From: Candidatus Saccharimonadota bacterium | GTDB lineage: Bacteria > Eremiobacterota > Xenobia > Xenobiales > Xenobiaceae | Length of the DNA stretch: 5,029 nucleotides | Assembly (NCBI GenBank): GCA_004554425.1 | Contig: SFMI01000127.1 | Location: 1-5,029, forward strand | Direction: 5' to 3' | In this document: positions 1-5,029 of the stretch, piece by piece | How the letters are laid out: each line of letters opens with the position of its first letter | Numbering within the stretch: position 1 is the stretch's first letter | Translations under genes and position numbers: made by a program | Notes under the pieces: generated by a model | What the model was told of the DNA's origin: nothing | What the model saw: only the letters and a program-made list of their open reading frames with translations | Databases searched by the model: none

Positions 1-922
1 CCGTTAAGAGAGCAAAAATAGCCTTTTTGTGCAAAATTTTAGAGCGGAAAGAGTTGACCATGCAAACTTTGCCATCTTTAACGGCATTGTACATAGCCTG
101 AGCTTCATCCAATTTTTCCACAAATTCGCTTACCAAAACGCGACGGTAAAGCACATCAATCTTTTGGCCTTCGAAGCTCAGATATTCGCCATTATATTCC
201 AAGTTGCGATGATCGGTCACAATAGTGGGACAGCCACGCGAGCCAAAATAGTCTTTCAAAATGTAAAATTCGTGACGCGTAGGTACTCCGGCAAAATCGA
301 CAATTGCGATAGTGGGATTACGTTTCTCTCCGCTCCACTCTTCCCAACAATGCAAAATTGTATCTAAAAGTTCTTTAGAAATATCGAAAGGCTCGAGACC
401 ATGCTCTTGGGCAAATTCTCTAAACTCGGGACGGCGCAAGAAAATATTGCTCATAGTGTCGGAATAGCCGATACCAGCGGGACTCTCAGCATTATATTCT
501 ACAAAATGGCAAGAGCCGCCATTGAGGAAAGAGTCAAAACGAGCCGTAGTAGAAATACCGCTATAGCCTGGTTTGAAAGAAATAAGCTCTTTCTCAATAT
601 CGGTCAACCCCAAGAAATCTTGCAATTTTTCGTCATGCAAAATGTACTCGACCAAAATTTGCATAGCTGTAGCTACTTTATTTACTTTATCTTGGAGCAA
701 GTAAAGTTGCTCTTTCGTAACCAAGCTGGGACGCAAAAACGGACAGACAATACGATCTCCGTATTTGATATTGCGCTCGTCCATATCGCGGCGCAAATCG
801 GCAGCGAACTCGCTCAAATCGATGCGCTCGAGCATAGCGTGATAGTCGGCTATGCACTGACGTCTCCTAGCTTCGCTGGCCATAGCAGCCGCAGTTAATG
901 AAGATGGACTCTCTCCAAACAT
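1..922 (-). CDS. Circularly permuted ATP-grasp protein, glutathionylspermidine synthase-like (3' end cut by window)
   Basis: The minus strand is open from 940 to base 1 with no stop, giving 307 codons from the ATG at 920-922; the C-terminal part lies outside the window. I chose this ATG because AGGAG (930-934) sits 7 bases upstream. An in-frame ATG at 938-940 has no such site. Seen in the sequence: CPFLRPSL (about 60-67), ARFDSF (127-132), EYNAESPAG (142-150), VDFAGVPTRHEF (208-219), DVLYRRVL (256-263) and NSFRSKILHKKAIFALL (290-306). From family knowledge, the acidic NxExP motif and the N-x-x-x-K-x-x-x-x-K-x-x-x-x-L-L segment resemble circularly permuted ATP-grasp ligases of the glutathionylspermidine synthase type, usually about 400-460 residues. 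These join a carboxylate to an amine using ATP through an acyl-phosphate. The substrate here is unknown and cannot be inferred from the neighbours. No signal peptide or membrane segment is seen, so it is probably cytoplasmic. A hairpin terminator lies just upstream, leaving little room for a private promoter. Confidence 0.88.
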   Translation of the reverse strand, partial: MFGESPSSLTAAAMASEARRRQCIADYHAMLERIDLSEFAADLRRDMDERNIKYGDRIVCPFLRPSLVTKEQLYLLQDKVNKVATAMQILVEYILHDEKLQDFLGLTDIEKELISFKPGYSGISTTARFDSFLNGGSCHFVEYNAESPAGIGYSDTMSNIFLRRPEFREFAQEHGLEPFDISKELLDTILHCWEEWSGEKRNPTIAIVDFAGVPTRHEFYILKDYFGSRGCPTIVTDHRNLEYNGEYLSFEGQKIDVLYRRVLVSEFVEKLDEAQAMYNAVKDGKVCMVNSFRSKILHKKAIFALLT

Positions 923-929
923 AATTACA

Positions 930-934
930 CTCCT
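930..934 (-). promoter_or_regulatory. Shine-Dalgarno site AGGAG of the ATP-grasp gene
   Basis: AGGAG on the minus strand lies 7 bases before the ATG at 920-922. This fixes that ATG as the likely start instead of the in-frame ATG 18 bases earlier, which would place the site inside the coding region. Confidence 0.75.
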
Positions 935-946
935 AGACATTAGTTC

Positions 947-975
947 AAAAAGATCGCGAACGTGCACAGCGATCT
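947..975 (-). terminator. Intrinsic terminator overlapping the stop codon of the STAND gene
   Basis: On the minus strand AGATCGC (969-975) and GCGATCT (951-957) form a perfect 7 bp stem around an 11-base loop, and five U residues follow (947-951). The stem begins within the TAG stop codon (974-976) of the large gene. The stem is fairly short and its GC content is only moderate, so termination may be partial. That would let some transcripts continue into the ATP-grasp gene, whose Shine-Dalgarno site starts 13 bases further on. The plus strand has no U-tract after the hairpin, so it is not a bidirectional terminator. Confidence 0.68.
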
Positions 976-3900
976 AGTCTTGGCCTAAAGCCGGCTCATT
1001 TAATTGACCGGTCAGGACGTCTTTAATAGGATAACCAATCTTGGTCAAAGATTCAGTAATGGCTTTGCGGTCGTTAGATAAGCCTACCCATTTGGCAATA
1101 AGCATATCGGCACATTTCTCATCAGCTACAGCCATTAAAGTAAGTTCCGACAAAATGTCCAAGGCAGCAGCTCGCTTGCCGGCCAACTTGTCGCTAAGCA
1201 ACTCATCAGCACATTCTTTGACGCCACGCATGCGCAAAGAGAAAATAGGCACACCGGCCAAAAGTTGCAAAGCCATCTTGGGATTATTTCTAATCATAGA
1301 AACGGCCAAGCTGATCTTAGCTTCGGACTTAACTTCCATGTCATCTTCTATTTCCAAATACTCGGCAGTAGCGCTCTCGTAATCGCCCAAAGCTAACCAG
1401 CAGCGCACAATCAGCAATAAAGTTTTTTGCTTCTCGCCTGCAGGCAAACTCTTCACATAACGACGTACTTTCTTGATAAGCTTGACCAAAGTCTCTTTGG
1501 ATCGCGGCTCGCGGATCAGCTTGGCCAATACGCACAAGTCGGAAGCTTTGCTTAAGTCTTGGACTTCAAGTTTTTCCAATTCGCCAATAACTTCCAAGAT
1601 CAGAGCTCTGGCTCCAGCTTCGTCGCCGCCATTGCGCTTGGAAGAAGCAATAGTAAGCAAAGCTTCACGTCTCTTTTCAGGAACAGCTTCTGCCCGTGCT
1701 GCTTCTTCAGCGTCGAGCAAAATTTGGTCGGAAGATGAAACGTTACCACAAAGCGACTCTTGGACAGCCAATTGGGCTAAAGTAATGGCTTGAGCCGCGC
1801 TGGCTTTCATAGATTTGGCTACTTCCAAAGCTTTGTCTTGAGTGCGTCTAGCCCAATCGTCCTCGCCCATTTTGTAGAGGTTGCCAGCCAGAGCAGCTAA
1901 AAGATTGGCCCTCACTCTCATATCGGGAATTTCCAAAGCTACTTTAATGGAAGAATCATAATATTCCAAAGAACGCTCTTCATTGATATTGGCAGAAATA
2001 CCAACTACCATAGCTGCTCTGGTTTCGGTATCGATACGGTTGGGCGCCGGAGCTTCCCAAGCTTGCAAAGAGTGGAAAGCTAAATTTCGGGCTCTATCCG
2101 GACAGCCTATAGCGGCAGCACAACTAGAAAGCAACGACAAAGCTTTGGCCTGTTCTTCCAAGTCGGCAATATGGAAAGCCAGCGAAGCACTTAAATTTAG
2201 CGTATCTTTGGCGCCCTTAAAATCGCGGGCTTCATGTCTAGCCAAAGAGAGCCAAACCCAAGCGCCGACACGCAAAGCCGGATCTTCAATAGTTTCAATA
2301 ACCGCTCCTAAGCGCACGAAGACATCGCGCCAACCTTTAGTGCGAGAAACACCGGTAATTAAACGAGAAGCGGCAATAATTGACTTCTGCCTATAGATAG
2401 GAGAATGTAAAGCTACAATCGTGGTAATAAGATCTTCAAAAGAAGAAACGATCCAATTTTCGTTGCTATATTTAACTAGCTCAACTACTAAGCGAGAAAT
2501 AGCTTCTACACGCTTGGCTTCATCTTTATAGGAGCCAATAAATTCTAAAGCGGTACGAAAAGCTTGAGCCCGTTCTTCTTCGGGAGCCAAATCGAGCGCT
2601 GCAATCTTGCTCTCTAGCTCTTCGCCAGTTTCCAACTTAATATCAATGGCATTTACTTCATTGACTAAAGCTTTACTTAAATCATATTCGCAAGATTTAG
2701 AACGACGTACAGTAGCGATATCTTCGTTGAGTCTGGTCAGGCGGCGCTCACGTTCTTCTTTATCGGTAATACGTTGAGCACAGCTAATGGCCAATTTCAA
2801 AATTTCCAAACGCTTAGCCTTAGACAAACCGCTCATTATACTTAAGCGCCAAGCTACAGACACGCTGTGACTCATATTGCGACAGTTGCAGAAGATAGGC
2901 ACAAGCGCTTCTAAAGGCATAATCTTCAACAAATCGGCCATAATAAAAGCGAAGAGTAAACGATCTTCCTGGCTCATATCTACATAAACGATAGTGCCAG
3001 CCTTGGTAGTGAGGCTCTTAGCGGTCTCAGTTTGACCTTCTTCTAAAGCTTGCCAAGCCAAAAGCAACAAAGCTTTGAGGCGAGAGGATTCACGTTGTAA
3101 AAGCATAGCGCGATCGGCAGCTAAACCAAATTGGCCAGCGTCAGCCAAATCGTGCAAACCGTTCATCACTTCTTTGGCACGCAATCTGGGAATACGCAAA
3201 CCGTAGCTGACAATGCGAGGCAATTCGCGCTCTTGCAAAGCAGCTCTCAAGCAACGGGACAAATCGTCCAAAACGGCGCTTAAAGAGTGAGTTTTGGCCA
3301 GCTTAGTTTTGATGAAGGGGCCTTCACCGAGCCAATGTAAAGTGGAAAAATCGCAGCGTCTAGCTGTGCGAGCAAATCTGTCACAATGGTAGCCAAGATA
3401 GAACCAGCCATAATGATCGTCCATTTCATCCCATGAAGGATACGAATCGCGGAAGAAAGAGATGACTTGTTCGTGAACCTGAACTAAGTCGCGGCGATAA
3501 CGATTGGCGATCAGACGGCCCAGGCGTCTGCTAAAGAAGGAAAGACCATGCTCAACTTCATTATGACGAAGTAAAGGACGCAAATAAGTGAGTACACGTC
3601 CTACTCTGCTGGCTGAAAAGCCAAGAAAATCGGCAATACTAACTGCAGGTAAAGGCTCACCAGCTTCAGCAATTAAACAAGCGACAAAAACTAAATCGTC
3701 GTGAATTTCAAAAGGAGCTTGCTCATATTGTTCTTCCCACAGTACCGACAGAGCCGCTTCTAAAGCTTTAGGTGTAGAATTTAACTCGTGAGGCTTTATA
3801 TCTTTATGACTAATAGCGTTAAGTAAATGGCGAGCAATTAAAAAGTTGCCTTCAGCGCCATTGACAAAGCTATCAATATATTCTTGCGGAGCCTCGGGAA

Positions 3901-4474
3901 ATTGTGCGCAAGCCCAATGCTTCAACTCAGCCAAATTTTCTGCACAGCGACTGTCGATCCACTCAACTCTAGCTCCAGCAGCTTCCAAAACATCGAGATG
4001 GCGGCCAGGTCTGGTACCAATAACTACTACGACACCTTCAGGAAGAGAATCTAAACCGGCTAACCCTTCATTATCCACTAACTCTGGAGCGCGTCCCAAA
4101 GCATCAATAATAACCAAACGCAATCTACCGTCTGGTAAAGGTAAATGTTCTTTGGCTAAAGCCGCAGCTTCATAGGGAGTGTTGGGAATGCGGATACCAT
4201 CTAGATCCAATTGAGACAAAAGAGCGCCCCAAAAACCAGAGGCAGTATTGGTAGCTAAAGGACGGCGAATTTCTACATATATAGAATCAGCATAATCTTT
4301 GGCCAATTTCTTAAGAAAAGAGCTTTTACCCATGCCTGGTTCAGCGGCGAAAACGATAATGCGGGTACCGTCTTCACATGCTTTCTGAAAGCGATCACGA
4401 AGCCAGTTGCGCTCCAAAAGGCGGCCGTCTTCACTATTAGATGCAGAAGTACCAATCACGCTGCTTACACTCAA
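974..4474 (-). CDS. STAND P-loop NTPase (NACHT/APAF-1-like) with C-terminal TPR-like helical repeats
   Basis: A protein of about 1166 residues, numbered here from the TTG at 4472-4474. Domains in order: P-loop AEPGMGKS (44-51, Lys50); Walker B LVIID (120-124) followed by ALGRA; sensor-1-like GTRPG (153-157); GNFLIA helix (209-214); winged helix (about 260-316); an APAF-1-like linker with YLGYH and FIKTKL...LDDL (about 355-411); then helical repeats from about 465 to near the C-terminus. From family knowledge, STAND NTPases are ADP/ATP switches that oligomerise when the repeats sense a ligand; bacterial members serve in signalling and antiviral defence. Only about 25 residues precede the NTPase domain, so there is no room for the nuclease, protease or TIR effector common in such proteins. 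No signal peptide is evident; a cytoplasmic location is inferred. The start is uncertain: TTG 4474 has GAGGGA 6 bases upstream; GTG 4459 is an alternative; the longest frame begins at a GTG (4582) abutting a terminator U-tract and is unlikely. Terminators on both sides suggest a single-gene unit. The exact function is unknown. Confidence 0.9.
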   Translation of the reverse strand: MSVSSVIGTSASNSEDGRLLERNWLRDRFQKACEDGTRIIVFAAEPGMGKSSFLKKLAKDYADSIYVEIRRPLATNTASGFWGALLSQLDLDGIRIPNTPYEAAALAKEHLPLPDGRLRLVIIDALGRAPELVDNEGLAGLDSLPEGVVVVIGTRPGRHLDVLEAAGARVEWIDSRCAENLAELKHWACAQFPEAPQEYIDSFVNGAEGNFLIARHLLNAISHKDIKPHELNSTPKALEAALSVLWEEQYEQAPFEIHDDLVFVACLIAEAGEPLPAVSIADFLGFSASRVGRVLTYLRPLLRHNEVEHGLSFFSRRLGRLIANRYRRDLVQVHEQVISFFRDSYPSWDEMDDHYGWFYLGYHCDRFARTARRCDFSTLHWLGEGPFIKTKLAKTHSLSAVLDDLSRCLRAALQERELPRIVSYGLRIPRLRAKEVMNGLHDLADAGQFGLAADRAMLLQRESSRLKALLLLAWQALEEGQTETAKSLTTKAGTIVYVDMSQEDRLLFAFIMADLLKIMPLEALVPIFCNCRNMSHSVSVAWRLSIMSGLSKAKRLEILKLAISCAQRITDKEERERRLTRLNEDIATVRRSKSCEYDLSKALVNEVNAIDIKLETGEELESKIAALDLAPEEERAQAFRTALEFIGSYKDEAKRVEAISRLVVELVKYSNENWIVSSFEDLITTIVALHSPIYRQKSIIAASRLITGVSRTKGWRDVFVRLGAVIETIEDPALRVGAWVWLSLARHEARDFKGAKDTLNLSASLAFHIADLEEQAKALSLLSSCAAAIGCPDRARNLAFHSLQAWEAPAPNRIDTETRAAMVVGISANINEERSLEYYDSSIKVALEIPDMRVRANLLAALAGNLYKMGEDDWARRTQDKALEVAKSMKASAAQAITLAQLAVQESLCGNVSSSDQILLDAEEAARAEAVPEKRREALLTIASSKRNGGDEAGARALILEVIGELEKLEVQDLSKASDLCVLAKLIREPRSKETLVKLIKKVRRYVKSLPAGEKQKTLLLIVRCWLALGDYESATAEYLEIEDDMEVKSEAKISLAVSMIRNNPKMALQLLAGVPIFSLRMRGVKECADELLSDKLAGKRAAALDILSELTLMAVADEKCADMLIAKWVGLSNDRKAITESLTKIGYPIKDVLTGQLNEPALGQD

Positions 4475-4480
4475 TGCAAT

Positions 4481-4486
4481 TCCCTC
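4481..4486 (-). promoter_or_regulatory. Shine-Dalgarno-like GAGGGA before the TTG start of the STAND gene
   Basis: GAGGGA on the minus strand ends 6 bases before the TTG at 4472-4474. It is the best-spaced in-frame ribosome site upstream of the P-loop, and there is no in-frame ATG before the Walker A methionine. It supports a TTG start but does not prove it. Confidence 0.45.
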
Positions 4487-4515
4487 ACAAAGCACAAAAG
4501 TTAGCAAATCCCCCA

Positions 4516-4536
4516 CTATTTTTTCGCGAATGCCAT
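4516..4536 (-). other. Seven-codon leader frame (MAFAKK) with its own Shine-Dalgarno site, or displaced true start of the STAND gene
   Basis: ATG at 4534-4536 is preceded by AAGGA (4543-4547) with a 6-base gap, the best start signal upstream of the large gene. The frame reads MAFAKK and then stops at TAG (4516-4518). The two Lys codons are a run of six A (4519-4524). A -1 shift on this run enters the large STAND frame exactly, giving MAFAKK followed by IVGDLLTF and a protein of about 1187 residues. It may be a leader peptide, a programmed or transcriptional slippage site, a homopolymer sequence error, or chance. Confidence 0.35.
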
Positions 4537-4582
4537 TTTTTTTCCTTGCCTGACGCCTTGCTTCAGCTACAAGCGCAAACAC

Positions 4583-4620
4583 AAAAAAACGCCCCCATTC
4601 TTAACAGTAAATGGGAGCGC
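4583..4620 (-). terminator. Strong intrinsic terminator after the small four-cysteine protein gene
   Basis: On the minus strand, the arm at 4610-4620 (GCGCTCCCATT) pairs over 11 bp with the arm at 4589-4599 (AATGGGGGCGT), including two G-U pairs, around a 10-base loop. It runs straight into seven U residues (4583-4589). This is a textbook rho-independent terminator, 56 bases after the stop codon of the upstream gene. It separates that gene from the STAND gene. The longest version of the STAND frame would begin at a GTG directly after the U-tract, which argues against that start. If a promoter lay upstream of the hairpin, it could instead act as an attenuator; no convincing promoter is seen. 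Confidence 0.88.
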
Positions 4621-4634
4621 TCGAGTCTACTTAA

Positions 4635-4661
4635 TAATTCTATCTTACCAAGCTAGAATTA
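4635..4661 (-). other. AT-rich hairpin in the 3' untranslated region
   Basis: TAATTCTA (4635-4642) and TAGAATTA (4654-4661) form a perfect 8 bp inverted repeat with an 11-base centre. Within it CTT (4644-4646) and AAG (4650-4652) can pair further. It lies between the stop of the four-cysteine protein gene and its terminator. It could protect the transcript's 3' end or be a protein-binding site. TAGAAT inside it resembles a -10 box, but no matching -35 box is seen. Confidence 0.4.
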
Positions 4662-4675
4662 CACTAACCGAAAAA

Positions 4676-5029
4676 CTAATCGGCAAAGATCTTGCGGCAA
4701 GCTTCGAAAGCCAATCTGTGGTATCTCTTGGCTCTCTTAAGGTCTTCATTAGCTTCCTTAAGCATAGCCTTACGCTTCATTTGATCATCTTCTTTCAAAG
4801 CTTTCTTGCAAGTTTCGGAGCCTTTCCAAGCAAAACCGATAGACTTAACTACGTTCTTATGCATTTCAACAAATTGAGCCGGGCAAGACTGGCCGTTTAC
4901 TTCGCCGATATACTCTCGCTGACGATCGATAACCTTGTTAATTTCACTCAAGGCTTCCTCTGTATCAGAAACTTTATTTTTCAAAACAGGGTTACAAGCT
5001 TTGCGAGTATCGGTAATAATCAGTTCCGT
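4676..5029 (-). CDS. Small helical four-cysteine protein of unknown function (5' end cut by window)
   Basis: The frame is open from the window edge (5029) to TAG at 4676-4678, giving 117 visible residues; the true start is outside. A TTG at 4982-4984 could begin a 102-residue version, but it has no Shine-Dalgarno site and the open frame continues upstream, so I treat the gene as partial. The protein is very rich in Lys, Glu, Arg and Asp and is predicted by eye to be mostly amphipathic helix. Four cysteines sit at visible positions 12, 49, 74 and 111 (ACNP, SCPAQF, ETCKKAL, EACRKIF). Such spacing in a small helical protein suggests two disulphides and export, with a signal peptide that would lie outside the window; this is inference. 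I do not recognise the family. A hairpin and a strong terminator follow, so this gene ends its transcription unit. Confidence 0.72.
   Translation of the reverse strand, partial: TELIITDTRKACNPVLKNKVSDTEEALSEINKVIDRQREYIGEVNGQSCPAQFVEMHKNVVKSIGFAWKGSETCKKALKEDDQMKRKAMLKEANEDLKRAKRYHRLAFEACRKIFAD

Noticed and set aside
29..898. Two long open frames on the plus strand (29-367 and 401-898)
   Set aside because: They lie antisense to the ATP-grasp gene, which shows clear family motifs and a good Shine-Dalgarno site on the minus strand. The plus-strand products have no recognisable motif.
1005..1014. Perfect palindrome TGACCGGTCA, a possible operator
   Set aside because: It is a single copy inside the coding region of the STAND gene near its 3' end, with no adjacent promoter elements; a 10-base palindrome can occur by chance.
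4273..4455. A 60-residue minus-strand frame overlapping the P-loop region
   Set aside because: It overlaps the STAND gene in another frame over the conserved Walker A region and shows no domain or ribosome site.
4475..4582. N-terminal extension of the STAND protein to the GTG at 4582
   Set aside because: The GTG directly follows the U-tract of a strong terminator and has no Shine-Dalgarno site, so the extra 36 residues are unlikely to be translated from there.
1827..4804. AAAGCTTT, an 8-base palindrome, occurs six times (1827, 2139, 2667, 3069, 3762, 4797), far above chance, suggesting a HIP1-like scattered motif
   Set aside because: All six copies read AAA GCT TTG/TTA (Lys-Ala-Leu) in the same phase of the minus-strand genes, so they are explained by helix-rich protein sequence and codon choice.
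1..5029. CRISPR arrays, tRNA or rRNA genes, insertion sequences and terminal repeats
   Set aside because: No direct repeat array, cloverleaf, transposase motif or flanking inverted repeats were seen on either strand.

Overview
The window holds three protein-coding genes, all on the minus strand: a long complete gene in the middle and a truncated gene at each end. It is clearly bacterial. There are Shine-Dalgarno-like sites, rho-independent terminators and short intergenic gaps, and no introns. Base composition is moderate, near the middle of the GC range, with mixed codon use. I cannot name the organism. A large-genome environmental bacterium would fit a long signalling ATPase of this kind (for example Vampirovibrionia/'Melainabacteria', Acidobacteria or Planctomycetes), but that is a guess.

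Layout in the direction of transcription (high to low coordinates). (1) At 5029-4676 is the 3' part of a small, charged, helical protein with four cysteines; its start lies outside the window. (2) At 4675-4583 is its 3' untranslated region, with an AT-rich hairpin (4635-4661) followed by a strong intrinsic terminator (4583-4620). (3) At 4582-4475 is a leader containing a seven-codon reading frame with its own Shine-Dalgarno site. (4) At about 4474-974 is a protein of about 1166 residues: a STAND-type P-loop NTPase (NACHT/APAF-1-like), then a winged helix, an APAF-1-like linker, and a long array of helical repeats of about 40 residues. (5) At 947-975 is a hairpin with a U-tract that overlaps the stop codon of that gene. 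(6) At 922-1 is the first 307 codons of a circularly permuted ATP-grasp enzyme related to glutathionylspermidine synthase; it runs off the window at base 1. Long reading frames on the plus strand at 29-367, 401-898, 1041-1382 and elsewhere are shadows of these genes.

The STAND gene is bracketed by terminators and looks like its own transcription unit. Proteins with this layout act as nucleotide-controlled switches, with the C-terminal repeats sensing a signal. This one has essentially no N-terminal effector domain, so its output is unknown. Its start is also unclear: no in-frame ATG precedes the P-loop. The best ATG with a good ribosome site (4536) is one base out of frame and meets the large frame at a run of six A residues. 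That is either a frameshift, a sequence error, or a short leader peptide ahead of a TTG start. No functional link among the three genes is evident beyond shared orientation.
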